Translations under genes and position numbers: made by a program
Notes under the pieces: model-generated
Seen by the model: the letters and a program-made list of their open reading frames with translations, nothing else
The model's database searches: none
What the model was told of the DNA's origin: nothing
Source of the DNA: Macrotrachela quadricornifera
Taxonomy: Eukaryota > Rotifera > Eurotatoria > Philodinida > Philodinidae
Reading direction: 5' to 3'
Length of the DNA stretch: 64,000 bases
NCBI GenBank assembly: GCA_022393335.1
Contig: JAJEKB010001195.1
Span: 180,785-244,784 of the forward strand
In this document: positions 49,097 to 61,985 of the stretch, piece by piece
How the letters are laid out: each line of letters begins with the position of its first letter
Position numbering within the stretch: position 1 is the first letter of the stretch

Positions 49097-52000
49097 TTAT
49101 ATCAGTGTAGAATTTGCAGGTGATGCTGTTGCTACTACATTATGAGCATCGTAAAGTAAACCTGAAAATAACAAGATTAAAATATTGAAAATAATTGAGA
49201 ATTTTTTAAAATTATACCAGCAATCGATGCAGTCATTAACGAAACCATATTACCACCGATCAATGCACGTGGTGCCATTTTAACTAAAGCGCGTTTTCGT
49301 GTTGGTGCAAATACTCCAAGTGTTGCTAATGCAATACCCATTGCACCAAAATTAGCAAATCCTAACAAAAATTTTCAAATAATGAAAAACAAAATTCAAT
49401 TATTTAAATATTTACCACATAAAGCATAAGTTAAAATAACGATTGAACTATCCTAGAGTAAAAATGATATTTTGTATTTTCTATATTTTAAATAAATTTA
49501 TATAAGAAATATTTACATCCCATAACATTGGAGTACTATCTGGTAATGTCAATGTACCATTTAAATACAATGAAAATGTATTATTTTTGACAAGTTCTTC
49601 ACGTAAACGACGAATTTCACCAAGTTGTTGATAAGCAATAAACTACGTAATTGAAATAAATAAATTCTTTATATATCATAAAATAATATATATTCATTTT
49701 TACTTCATTTAAACTAACTTTGATACCAATAAGTTTTGATCCAAGAAGACAATCACGAATTGGTATACCAATTATAAGTGCAAATGGATAGAAAACTAAA
49801 CCAAGTAGATATTGAAAATTTACTTCAGGATGATGCACTTGATTAAAAAACCATGATATTGTTACATCAAGAAAATTTAAAACACTAATAAACGCAATTA
49901 AATTAGCTATTAGATAACCACAGATTTTCAATGCATTTCCAGCTCCAGTTAATAAAGCATCAATCACATTATGTTGTTCTCTAGTTTAAAAAAAAAATTC
50001 AATAAAATAAATGAAAAAAATGATTTTTAAGGTTCTATAAAATACAGTTGCATTGGAAAATCAATAGATTTCTATTCATATAAAATATTCTTATTCTAAA
50101 TAACCTACGGTAATGGAACATTTTGTACAGTTTCCCATGATGTTTTAGATTGATGTGTTTCAGGTAATAAAAGTTTTGAAAACCCAAGTGCACCTGGTGC
50201 AGCCATAACACTTGCAGCAATTAAATGATTTGCAGGTACACCAAAAGACATAAATGTTGCAAGAACAGATCCTAAAAGAATTTTCAATTTATAAATCAAA
50301 GAAAAAGAAACAAAATAAATTTCAATTTCAACCTGCCATTGTTGCAAAACCACCAACTAATACAGCATGAAGTTCAGATGTTGTCATTGTTGGCACTAAC
50401 GGCATAATCATCAATGGTGCTTCACTCATTCCAACAAATATATTTGCAGCTGCATTCATTGACTATAAATATATTTTTAATTTTTATCTAAATAATAAAA
50501 ACAAAAAACTTCGAATATATACTTCAGCTGCTGTTGTATTTAAACATTTCTGCATAAGCCATGCAATTTTGCTTATAATATATTGCATAACACCCAAAAA
50601 ATAAAGAACATTTATTACTGATCCAAGAAAAATAATTATTGAAGTAATCTTCAATCCACAAAAAAAAAGATTAAATTCAAATTCATAAATTCTTTTAATA
50701 AAATATACATACTTTAAATACATAAAAATGATCTTCATATGTTACTCCAAAAACAAATATTGCTCCAGCAGCAGCATTTCTATATAAAATCAATAATTTT
50801 ATTCATATATAAAATATTTTTTAAATAAATCTTTACTCAATAAAACTTGCTACTTCATCACCAAGAAAATCAAAAAATTGAAAACCAACTTCAAGACGTA
50901 TAACAATTGCAGCCAATATAAATTGTATAATAAATGAATAAAATACTGTTTTCCATCGAATCTAATATATTTATTATATTAAATAGAAAATATATGATAT
51001 TATATTCAGTTTTAATTTTAATATTAATCCTACCTACTCGATGAGGAAATTTTGAACCTAATTTAAATTAAAATCAATGATTTTCTTTTATTTTTTTTTT
51101 AATATAAAAATCTAAATACCGATTGTTCCAAGTAATATTAACGTAAAAATACCAATAAGGGAGATAAAATTTTGTCCTCGTTTTACAGTCAATCCAACAT
51201 AAAGAGCAACAGCAACAAAAACTAAGATATGTCCAATCCTATTCAGTAAAACAAATTTTAAAATATCTATAATAAATAAATAATGTTTTTACCATGAAAT
51301 TTTTTTCAATATATGATTAATTCGAATACATATTCGTCTTTTACTATTTGATTTTGAAATGAAATGAATTAAACGTTCTAATGAACTTCGAAGAATTTTT
51401 TCCCATGCAAAAATAAAAACAGCAAATGCAACAAGAAAAAATAAAGCAAAACCTAAACAAAAATTAATTAATAATAATTCAATATTAATAAATTCATACC
51501 ATAATTTCCATAAAAAACATTTCCAACTATAGGAAAAGCAGGTGTTCCATATTTAGCACTCATAGCAAAGCCAAAATAGATTATAAAACCAACTAAAAGT
51601 AATATTTTTAATCCATAAGCTGCCACAGTCTATTATATATTATAGAAAAATAAATCTCAAATAATTAAGAAAAAAAAAATTGTTATACTTTTTGTTTTTT
51701 AATTAGACCAACTAAATATTCACGTGCTCTAAATACAAATAAACCAACTTTATTTCCTTTGTCTGTTAATAGTTCAAATCCTGCATTATCATCATCATCA
51801 TCATGATCATCATTATTATCATTATCATCATTATCAGTTGTTTCTTGTATTTTCGTTGTTACAAGAACACCATTTCCACGATTTGATATTGATGGTTGTT
51901 GATCAGAAAATGTAGGATTATCATAACCAATTGATTTCTGAATGAAATAATTATTTTAAATTATATATTTTATTTTTCAATTACTTGTATTGATCGATTA

Positions 52001-52138
52001 CTTCCTGTTGGTGATATAATTCGGTGTGAATCATATTCTGTAAGTTCATAACTACCTGTATCAACAACAACCTTAGAATATTAATTCAAATTTAAAAGTT
52101 TATTGATTAGAAAAAAAACATCAACTAACCCTTGTCAT
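49097..52138 (-). CDS. Concentrative nucleoside transporter (SLC28/CNT family)
   Basis: Seventeen minus-strand exons close in phase to 677 residues: 52138-52130, 52071-51985, 51937-51689, 51629-51500, 51452-51293, 51238-51120, 51058-51039, 50961-50837, 50779-50713, 50648-50523, 50462-50333, 50271-50109, 49980-49704, 49642-49517, 49452-49416, 49361-49218, 49161-49097. The cytoplasmic N-terminus is acidic (a stretch of Asp/Asn near residue 75). Membrane segments follow. CNT signatures are GVMQYIISKIAWLMQKCLNT, AANIFVGMSEAPLMI, AVLVGGFATMAGSVLATFMS, FGVPANHLIAASVMAAPGAL, LIANLIAFISVLNF, CGFANFGAMGIALATLG and PRALIGGNMVSLMTASIAGL. CNTs import nucleosides with Na+ or H+. Coding begins with a nine-base exon (ATG ACA AGG), and exon 7 is only 20 bp. 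The paralogue (CNT1/2/3) is not resolved. Confidence 0.92.
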
Positions 52139-55100
52139 TTGAAATTTTGAATCAATGATCTTTCTTTTTTTCTATGTATGTGGGTTGTTACTGATTAAAG
52201 AATTTGCTGGATTAAACGAAATCACAAAAATAAATATGACATACAAAAGAAATATTTACTTCGAGATCGATGTCAAATACTAAAAAAGACAAAAAATAAA
52301 AAACTTATGTTCGTTTTCTTCTTCTTTTCCTTTTGTTTGCCTTGGTGTAATCTCATCTTTTTGATACCTTTATTATACCCAAAATTCGACTTTTAATTTT
52401 TCTCTTATTTTACTGATAATACAATACGAAATAGAAAATAAAACAAAAGTTAAAGATTTTATATCTACTAGAAACATTTTTATGTTAATTATTATTTAAT
52501 ATGGAATATCGTAAAGGATTTTATTAAAAATTAAATAGATTTATCGATTTAAGTACAAATCTTATCTTTTCCATTCACTTACTTTTGTCCTATTAGGTGA
52601 AAAATATCAATGAAACATTTTACGATGTAATTACCATTTATAAGTAGTATAGTTTTTATAGATAAATTGAATTTAAATAGGTTAGAAACCATCATTTTAT
52701 TTGAATACTATACACAAGGTCAAATATTAAAAAAAATTCTTCTAAACATTTTTTTTATTTCTGGATTAAGTGCAAAAATAATCTTATTGATAAGTTTTTT
52801 TTGTTACTTGATGATAAGCGAAATGATATAAAGTTATGCAGCGTTATATTGACCAAGTTTAGTTTTTATCATCATCGTAGTAGAATGACTCACATTTCGT
52901 ACTTACATGATATGATTATGACTAATTTCTTTCATTTAGGTCATTGAAACGATTAAGTACTACATATTTCAATAGATTCGTCCTAAATATGTTTTGATTC
53001 TATATATATATATATATATCATAGAAAAATAGGAAATTTTCATTTACAATTTCATGTGTTATCGTTGTAGATGCATAAGATATTTTTTGATACATATTAT
53101 AAATATTCGATATCAGTATTCGTTGCAATGGATATTTATAAAAATATTGAAATAATTTTAATATATGATGTATGATATTTTTTGTCATTTTCTTCTATTG
53201 AGAGGATAGAGAGACATAAAAATTTGATAAAAAAGGAGTAAAAAGTGATTATTCTATGTATTTACTTATCAAGACTCATCAAATAGTATGCCATAAGCAC
53301 GGTTTTTATAATATTTTTGAAAGAACTAGAGTCAATTTACCGGTACACAACTATACACTCATCCTCATTCATACCCAAACACGATAAGTTAATGAATGTT
53401 GATCTTTGATACTAATCGAAAATATTTTACAAATAGTTTTTGGCGAGTTACAACTTCATATATGACGGGCACGGCAAGAATTTCTTCATCCGATTCTTCT
53501 ACAAAGCCTTAGTATGGGTTCAAGTATTCTGTTAAAATGCTTAGACGTATTTAGGATTATGTAGAAATTATCCTTTGTTGTTATCCGTCAACCAGATGCC
53601 ATCTTCTATACACTACATAACAGATGACTCATAATAAGCGGCAGAACTTTTCATTTCATATTTTGATCACTAAATAGTTATTATTTGAAAAAATAAGCTA
53701 TACTAGGAGATGTATCGTGAAAAACTCTACAATCTACAATGTAAAGTTTATCTTAATTGTCTGCTGTTTGTTTCAAAGTCAACAGTATATTAAGCAACCG
53801 ATTTCGGTGCTACCGCGAAAGGTGCTCTCAAAGAATTTTGCTTCTTTTTGAAAATAAGTACACAATTAAAATAATCTGTTCTCTCTAAACTATAGAGCTT
53901 TTCATGCTGCATCATTCGTCATGTTCTGTTTTCTTCTAAGAAAACACATTGATTGATAAAAAGATGAAATACAAGAAAAGGAGATCTTTGTTCGTGAATG
54001 GATTCAGGTATAGATGTGTAGTCGTTTATCAATAAATTGACTCTAGTTCCTTCAAAAATATTATAAAAACCAAATCTATTGTACATCATTCGATACGTCT
54101 TGAAAAGATCTACAAAATGGTATATTTGGTTTCACATGTCAAATCAGACCACCATATCCGACGAGGTCATTAAAATGTCGTGGACAAAACTTTAGGACCA
54201 TCCTAAATATCTTATTAGTAACAAGTTGGAACAGCTGAAATGACTATGAAAGAGACAAAGATTTAGTGAAAAGATAATAATAACTCATTTGAGAATCTCA
54301 ATGTATATAAAAATGACTAGCTATTGGGATGATTCCAAAATTTAGTAGTTTATATGCTGCAATAATATTTTATCTGAAGTGTTTTATTTTATGTATCATT
54401 TGTACTTTGACTCACACATTGATATTGATAATTAAAAGGAATATACATTGTTATGAAAATTGAATTTAACATAAAAATGAGAGAATCAATATTAAATAAT
54501 CAATAAAACACGAAATTGAAACAATAAAAACGTTCCTTTCAAGATTATCAAAAATAAAATATCCATGAGTTGAAAGAACACGAGTCAAGTTCATGATTTC
54601 AGAAAATGGTAACACAAATTTTTTCAAATGAAAATATTAAATAATGTCCATAAGTCAAGCAATTCATAGAGAAAAAAGCTCTAATCAGTTTTGACAAATG
54701 ACTTTGTCGTAATCAGATACGATAAATCTAAGTAGTATCTTTAATGATTATTTCTACCAGTAAAAACATTAATTGAATCCTACAAAAATTTGAAAATATG
54801 TCAACAGTCATCGTACACGATTTTTGTATGAGGTGTGCATAGATTTCCAGCAAAAGCCATTGTCCTAATAATTATAAACTGTTATCTGAAGTTAAAATTC
54901 AGGATTTAATCAGTAATTCAAGTCATTTTCCAGAAATTTCTGAAATATCCGAGGCGCAGCAAACGAATTTTCCTTAATATTTTCTTAAACGCTTATATGA
55001 AAAAGATACTCAATAGTAAGCTCTGAATACATCAAAAGATATTTTCGCGTAAACTTTTAGAAAGAAAGAAATTTCATTGAGATCGTTTTGTCACCTCCCA

Positions 55101-56043
55101 ATATATGCTAGTATTTTGTATTGAAATCAAGTAAAGAGAGAATCCTGATGATATTTTCAAATATGTCTCAATATATTTTTTAATTCATTCTACTTGATTT
55201 TAATACAGGACAACAAGATCTTTTGAGGGTAGTAAAACGAACTTAACATCAGTTGTTCTTTTACATGAAAATCTGATAGATACTAGGAAATTATGGTAAT
55301 TATAAAAACTTATACTATGTCGATATGTGTAAATGAAAACATAAATCTATAAGAATAGAAAAACTAACCACGTATACTTATTGATACTAGAGAATTTATA
55401 GAAATTTTCTTGATAAGCACTAGTGAACATTGGAAATTGCGTAGATATTATCTTAGTAATTCCAAAATTTATGTGGAAATTTTTTCATTGTTCACAACTA
55501 ATTACCGCAATTTCTTGAAAAATAATTTCTCTTGCCATGATAAGTTTTGGAAATTTCAAACTTTTAGTTACTGTTATATCTAAATTTTTATGATAAAACT
55601 TATAGGTAATTCAAAATAGTCTCCATAATATTGCTTTCTTGATCAGGATTTTGTGAAATTCCATTATTTTAGTAGAAAATATAATTTTTTAGAAGTTTAA
55701 ACACTGCTGATCAAATTGTACAAAATGTTTATCAATAGTCTTACATTTCTAAGATTTTTTGAAAGTATTTAATCGACAATTGAATTTATAATATCATTTT
55801 ACACTGAAAAAATATATTATTGACGAATTTAAAATAAACATTAAATAAATGTCGAACGAACACGAATAAAAATCAATGATCATTACATATTTTATGTGTA
55901 CATTTTTATAAAGAATAAAATAAAATATTTTTTTTTCTCTTCGTTTTAAATACAGCTAATGGGTGGTCTGTTGACAACGAAAAAAAAAACGAATCATTTG
56001 TCAACATCATTTTATTAGTGTTACTATTATTGAAAATAACATT
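52139..56043. other. 3.9-kb intergenic region with a TIR element
   Basis: This is upstream of both the SLC28 gene (minus) and the gene at 56044 (plus), so it should hold two promoters. It has a TIR element at 53301-54071 (listed separately) and a (TA)n microsatellite at about 53001-53019. No coding sequence was recognised. Confidence 0.45.
53301..54071. mobile_element. 0.77-kb TIR element (MITE)
   Basis: The 39 bp at 53301-53339, beginning GGTTTTTATAATATTTTTGA, match the reverse complement of 54033-54071 with a single mismatch. Weak similarity continues inward (ACTATACACTCAT against ACTACACATCTAT). The body has no coding capacity. Flanking duplications are not clear, so the superfamily is open. 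Confidence 0.7.
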
Positions 56044-57186
56044 ATGGTTCATACAACTGCTACAACTGTACATCTTCATTATGATTTAGAAAAAGCTGGT
56101 TATCGAGGTTATGTATTTTTATAAATAATAAATAAATATTTTTTTTTAATTTTTATTTAATTAATTTTATTTTTTGTAGGTTATGATCGTCGACATTTTC
56201 CTGAAAATCATCGTTTTGCTTTCAGTGCATGCACATTAAAACCAAGAGGTCGTGTTAATATATCCTCACCATTGTCAGTAAATGCTGATGAACAATGGCG
56301 TCCACATGGACGACATATTGAACCGATGTATACAAAGTAAGTATTTTTTTTTTTATTCAGAACACAATAAAAGAATAAAAATGAAAGAAAGAAATTTGAT
56401 GAAATACAATCGAACAACAGTTGCCGTTCTTTGTTTATATTAATTTTGTTTGATCTTTTGTTCTTATATAAACAAAGTATCATAGAAACTTATTTTTTTT
56501 CAATCATCATCATCAGCATCATCTTATTATTTATTTAAAGTATTGGACCCGATTGGCAATCTCGTATTCGTTATATTCCTTCACCACAACATCCAAACGC
56601 TAAACCTACATTACCTATTGGTTTAATTGAACGCAATATACATTTTGTTCGTCCCTTTCCTCAAAATTGGCAACGTACAGCAAATGAATGGATTTATTTT
56701 ACTGATGAATCTATAGAACATAATCCATCAAAACGTAATTATTTTCATAATATACATCTTCGTTCATTAGAAGATCTCGGTGATCAAAATATGTATATGT
56801 CACAAATTGGACATAAGAAAAAAGTTCTTGATATACGTAATGGTTTAAAAAAACGATCTGAAGGTGATAAAAATTATCGAATTGTTGAACAATCACCAGA
56901 ATTTCATAAATTTGGTTCAACATTACCTATTGTTAATTTTGGTTATGAAAAAAAACGACATGGACATATAAAAACTTTTGTACCAATGAAAAATGAAAAA
57001 ATTCCTATTGTTGATGAAAATGATTTTATTGAAAAAGAAGAAAAACGTGAACAAGAAAATTTTATTAATGAAGTTATTCAATTAGATAAATGGAAACCAG
57101 CTGAACGTGTTACAAGTGCTTTTAAAGTATTTGATCTTGATCCAAATGATAAAAATGGAGGTAGATACAGACCACGTGTTCGTTAA
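56044..57186 (+). CDS. Uncharacterised basic protein, 288 residues
   Basis: Three exons (56044-56107, 56180-56336, 56541-57186) join in phase. The product is rich in Arg, His, Pro and aromatic residues, without signal peptide or membrane helix. Segments include FSACTLKPRGRVNISSPLS, IGPDWQSRIRYIPSPQ, FVRPFPQNWQRTANEWIYF and a C-terminus of FKVFDLDPNDKNGGRYRPR. Short Pro/Tyr/Trp-containing stretches on a basic background are common in ciliary microtubule-associated proteins, but no named family is recognised. The third exon is long and uses the same A/T-ending codons as its neighbours. AAATAAA signals at about 57210 and 57335 may end the transcript. Confidence 0.72.
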
Positions 57187-59041
57187 GTTATTGTTATTTT
57201 ATTCTCAAGAAATAAATTTATCAGGTGCTACATAATATATCTAATAGGATTAATTAATTGGAACAAATATTAAAAAAAAAATTTAAAATTAAAGTAAATT
57301 CACCAACTTAAAAGGAAAATAATGTATAAATTAATCTAAATAAAGATGAAAATTTTGTATACAATTATAAATTCAAATTCACCTTGCGTTAAAATTGATT
57401 GTACTAGTCATAATCAAAGTGCCGGAGTCAGTGTATGAGGTGCTAATCAAAATAAAAATTTTATATATTTTATAAAGGATCATCATTTGGAATTAATAAA
57501 CATAAATTATTAGCTGATTTAATTGTACTATAGAAAAGTTAGTCTTTATCGACTTTTTCAACACCATACATACTTACTAACTGAAAAATAGTTATTTAAT
57601 TATTTGAAAGATGTGTACTAAAATTATACTTCAATGAGTTAGAGGTTTTTTTTCATGTTATATATCAAATCATTGTATACTACTTTTTTTTTGATAATAT
57701 ATTGGCGAGACAGCTGCCGCAATTTTTTGAAATCAGAGAATTGAAGCTAAATTTCATGTGTTATATAACTTTCATTTCTTTACAAGAATGGTGAAAGAAT
57801 ATTAACAACAAAAATTTAATTGTGAGACAAACCATGCTAGACTTACATTTTCATTCGCTTAGTAACCTCATGACAGTGTTCATATGATAGTAAGTAAATT
57901 TGTATTCTCAACTAAGTTCTACTATATATGAATGAGAAGTATGTATTGGAATCAAAATTTTTATAATAAATATATAAGATAATGTATTTATTTTTCTTTT
58001 TTCGTTGTAGTCGTATGTATGCTAGATTCATTACCTTTTTCATTATTTCACATCGTATGTAAAACCTGACAAAAGTCATTTGATGTGATGTGTTAATTGT
58101 CTCTTGAATATATGTTAATCAAATAAATATATTTCATCGACAATAAATAATAAAAAAAAATTCATTTCTTCTATAATAAATATTTCTCAACTTTAACAGA
58201 TTCTAAAAATGTTCACCTGTTTTGATATAATACAGAAAAGGATTTAAAGCTTTCAAAACCAATTGATATAGTGCATATTATACCAAATGATTAACCAATA
58301 ATTTTTACTTCAGTTTGAATTACATGGGTATAATCGATTGGATAATATTTAATTCATTAATAGTGCTTCTATTTAGTATATTATTAATAATGTTCAGAGA
58401 TTTAATTGTTGAAAAAACCTCGTTTTTATTTTATGGATATTTTGTAATTTTTTTTAATTGATGATATTATTGTTTGTCAATTTATTTATGATTATAGAAT
58501 TATAATCATATTTCTTATATTGACTGTTGACCAATATTATTTCGATTAATAGCTGTAGTAATTGAGCCACTTAAAAGATATTATTATCTCTCATTAACGC
58601 TTGTCGGTTTTTCTGTTATTACAATAAAAAAAATTATTCTTCAAAAGCTTTAAAAGATAAAAATAATTTCAAAACCTATCATGGATAAATATTTTTTAAA
58701 CATAAATTAATTATTAAAAGTATTTGAAGATAATATTTAACTTTATATTTCATTAAATATGAAAATATTCTTGTTTAAAAAATTTATGTTATTATTAAAA
58801 ACAAATTCGTTTTTTAATGATTAGGATGTTTCTTAACTTTAAACACAGTTTTTCAATGATTAATATGATTCATACATACAATACTGCATGAGAATGAGGA
58901 TACAGTGATTAAAATAAAGAAGTACCTTCACAAAAAAAAATACTAAATGAGATTTAATTTCAACAAGATATGAAGCTAAAAATCAAAAATATTTCCAATT
59001 AGTAACATATTATTTATAACACTGATTTCATTTCGAAGGAT

Positions 59042-59405
59042 CCTATTATTTTGAAGAAGAAGAATACTGTGCTTTTCGGCTATCTTTCAATATAGGATGA
59101 TGATCAAAGACATTTTCACTAGCCCAATATTTTTCCTACAACGATTTCTAGCTGTAGCTCTGAACAGAAGGCTGGTCTGACTCAGAGATTTTCTCGCTCA
59201 ATTATTTGTGCTTCCCACACATACCGACTAACCATGTATACTAGCTACAGAAGCTATGTGGTATGTCAGCAAGGTACTCAGCATGCTATCGAATGGATGA
59301 TCTGAGACAAACAGCCGTTAGTGATTTGTCCAAGGTCATTCAATAGCTGATAGTACTGAGGTTCGAACAATATAATCACTCGGCCATGGCGGCCTATTAT
59401 TTTGA
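59042..59405 (-). mobile_element. tRNA-derived SINE with 13-bp target duplications
   Basis: CCTATTATTTTGA occurs at 59042-59054 and again at 59393-59405, an exact 13-bp direct repeat flanking a 338-bp body. Read on the minus strand, the body starts GGCCGCCATGGCCGAGTGAT, which has the pol III A-box form TGGCnnAGTGG of tRNA-Leu/Ser-like genes. Shortly after it comes GTTCGAACC, a B-box core. The spacing between boxes is shorter than in a true tRNA. The 3' end is a TTCTTCTTCT tail. Target duplication plus box A/B plus simple tail is the standard architecture of a SINE mobilised by a LINE. It encodes nothing. Confidence 0.78.
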
Positions 59406-59748
59406 CTATGTTTTTCATTTTCACTCTTATTAATGTCTATTATTTGAAGGATATGCAGTTATATTTTAAATGAATCCAACAAATTAAGGGAAAATATGAA
59501 CTCCATTATGGAGGTACACAAAGTTGTGCGCTGACAAACAGATTTAGCACGAAAATGTAGCCGTAAACAGAGAATACGTCATTGGACAATACAATTTTCT
59601 GTTATTGTTTATCTTTTTACTGCACTTCATGCAAATTTAAGACTTATTCTATATTAATTTTAAACGTTTCATTCGTTGCATAAGCTCAGTAGTTTCATTT
59701 CATCAAGATATCTATTTATAAACGACTTCGAGCTATCACATGTAATAA

Positions 59749-59955
59749 GTTGACTTGCCTTATGAGATAACTTGAATCTTCCTGCTGAAAAATAAATCAG
59801 TAAAACAGCTTGATTTGACTTCCTTAACATATCTTATCATGAAATGGGTCGAATTATCTCATGGGATGAGTCGAAGCTGTGATTGCACGAACATCTCGCT
59901 GAAAATAGTCGACTTATCCTATAAGACAAGTCGATTTGTCTCGTTAAAGAACTCG
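59749..59955. repeat. Near-palindromic repeat units
   Basis: Units of about 28 bp resembling GTCGACTTATC..GATAAGTCGA occur at 59749-59776, 59848-59875 and 59908-59935, with decayed copies between them. Each unit is close to its own reverse complement. The open frame at 59815-60000 runs through this repeat and is not a credible gene. Confidence 0.5.
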
Positions 59956-60338
59956 AATAGCCTGCGGAAGAAATGTGTCGATGACAATACACAATATTAA
60001 CTTTTTCGAAAATTCTGTGTTAATTTAAATTTTGTTTTTATCTTTTTGATATGTTTTAAAAAATAATTTAATATAACAAGGCATGCTTTATGTACTTAGT
60101 CAATAAGAATTTTTTCTTTTGTGCCTCTATCATGAAGTCCACATTTTCCCTTAATTCATTGGAATTCCTTGAGACGTAAACTATCATAATTGTAATCATT
60201 CTAATAATTATATATAAATTAATAAAAGTCAGAAAATGTTTCGATCAATATAGAAGGACATCTGTGATGAAAATGAATGATTAATAGATAAAAATTGTTC
60301 TGTTTTTATTTTATTTTATTCAATTCTTGAAAAAAATA

Positions 60339-61465
60339 ATGTTAGGCATTGCTAACCGCCGTTTTTTATCGTTTACATTTCGTTTATCATGTCGATTTAA
60401 TTCATCAAAACCTATTGGTTTTCATCCTGGCGACAAATCTGATTTACGTGGTGATGGAGCTATTCGTCGAAGTGAACTATATGGTTCTACAATTGAACAA
60501 ACATATGCTGGTGTTTTATCATTTCTTCGTCGTAATTATACGCGTAATTTACGTAATGTTGAGGTAGCTGTTACTGGTATTCCACTTGATTTAGCGACTA
60601 GTTATCGATCAGGTACTCGATTTGGACCAAAAGGCATTCGTGAAGCATCTGTACAATGTGCTGAACTTAAATCATATCCAGGTGGTATTGATATTTTTGA
60701 AGATTTAGCTGTTGTCGATTATGGTGATTGTTGGTTTGATCAAGGACAACCAAAATCTATTCCAATTGCAATCGAAAATCATGCAAAAAAGATTATTGAT
60801 CAAAATGTTTTTCTTCTTTCATTAGGTTAATTGTTTTGTTTTTTGAACTATGATTAAAATTAATATTCATTTTAGGTGGGGATCATTATATGACATATCC
60901 ATTATTAAAAGCTCATGTTGCTTTACATGGAAAACCATTGTCTCTTATTCAATTTGATGCTCATTGTGATACATGGCCAAATGAATATCCAGATAGTTTA
61001 AATCATGGTAGTATGTTTTATTATGCCGTAAATGAAGGTCTTATTGATCCAAAAACATCTATTCAAATTGGTATTCGAACATATAATGATGATTTTATGG
61101 GTGTAAAAATTCTTGATGCTAATTGGGTTCATCAACATACAATTGAAAATGTTGTTGAAGAAATTCAAAATCGAGTTGGTAATACTCCAACTTATTTGAC
61201 TTTTGATATTGATTGTCTTGATCCAGCATTTGCTCCTGGTACTGGTACTCCTGTTTGTGGTGGCCTCTCTACAGCACAAGCTATTGCTATTATACGTCAA
61301 CTTCGTTCAATAAATTATGTTGGAATGGATATTGTAGAGGTTTCTCCACCATATGATCATGCTGATATTACAAGTTTAGCAGCAGCTACTCTAGGATACG
61401 AATTTTTAATTTTATTAAGAAATAAAAAGATTATTGATAAATCTTTTTCATTTGGTAATCGCTAA
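60339..61465 (+). CDS. Agmatinase/ureohydrolase, SpeB-like, mitochondrial
   Basis: Two exons (60339-60825 and 60876-61465, 50-bp intron, phase 1) give 358 residues. The first about 25 residues (MLGIANRRFLSFTFRLSCRF) are basic and amphipathic, as in a mitochondrial targeting peptide. The arginase-fold motifs are all present: GGDHYMTYP, FDAHCDTW and TFDIDCLDPAFAPGTGTP, with the His and Asp residues that bind two Mn ions, plus GMDIVEVSPPYD and ITSLAAATLGYE. The stretches LNHGSMFYYAVNEGLIDP and SIQIGIRTYNDDF are very close to gammaproteobacterial SpeB, closer than I would expect for vertebrate AGMAT. The likely reaction is hydrolysis of agmatine or a related guanidino compound to urea plus an amine. 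The intron and the targeting peptide show it is a resident nuclear gene. Bacterial origin by transfer is a hypothesis. Confidence 0.9.
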
Positions 61466-61985
61466 AAAAAAATAATAAACGTAATACTAATATATTCATT
61501 GAAATCTTTTTTTTTTTTATTATGTATATGTAATGATTTTAATAATTCGATTAATGTACTTTTATCTATTTCCTATATCAGGTGATGTATAATGATGAAT
61601 TTTATATAGTATACAAACACATAATTATATATAATAGTTTTATTTTAATAAATTGTATCTTATATTAAAATGACTTATATAAATTTTTATATCAGACAAA
61701 TTGAAGTATTTTATTTTGATATTATTATAAATGAAAGCATAATTTCTTCTAAACTTTTTATTGAAAATATTGATAAAATATAGTAAACTTAACATGATTG
61801 GCATTTTAAATACTAAACAATACATTGAAAATGATAAATGTAAACATACGATATCGAATCATTTGTTTTTTTTTTCTTTGATAAATGACTAATCGATATG
61901 TATACATATATATATACGAGATATTCATATCAAGATATTGTACAGTTAAAAATAATAATGATTATATTAAATTAATTCTCTTTAG
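61466..61985. other. Intergenic spacer, nothing supported
   Basis: About 520 bp of AT-rich spacer between the ureohydrolase and the deacetylase-like gene. A (TA)-rich stretch lies at about 61900-61915. No features beyond possible 3' and 5' flanks. Confidence 0.4.

Larger units (their letters stand above)
57187..60338. other. 3.1-kb intergenic region with a SINE and palindromic repeats
   Basis: No gene was supported. 59042-59405 is a tRNA-derived SINE with target duplications, and 59749-59955 holds near-palindromic repeats (both listed separately). The rest is very AT-rich. Confidence 0.45.

Noticed and set aside
59355..59395. True tRNA gene
   Set aside because: A- and B-box-like motifs are present, but they are too close together for a cloverleaf and lie at the end of a body with SINE target duplications.
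60998..61300. 100-codon minus-strand frame
   Set aside because: It is antisense to the conserved ureohydrolase exon 2.
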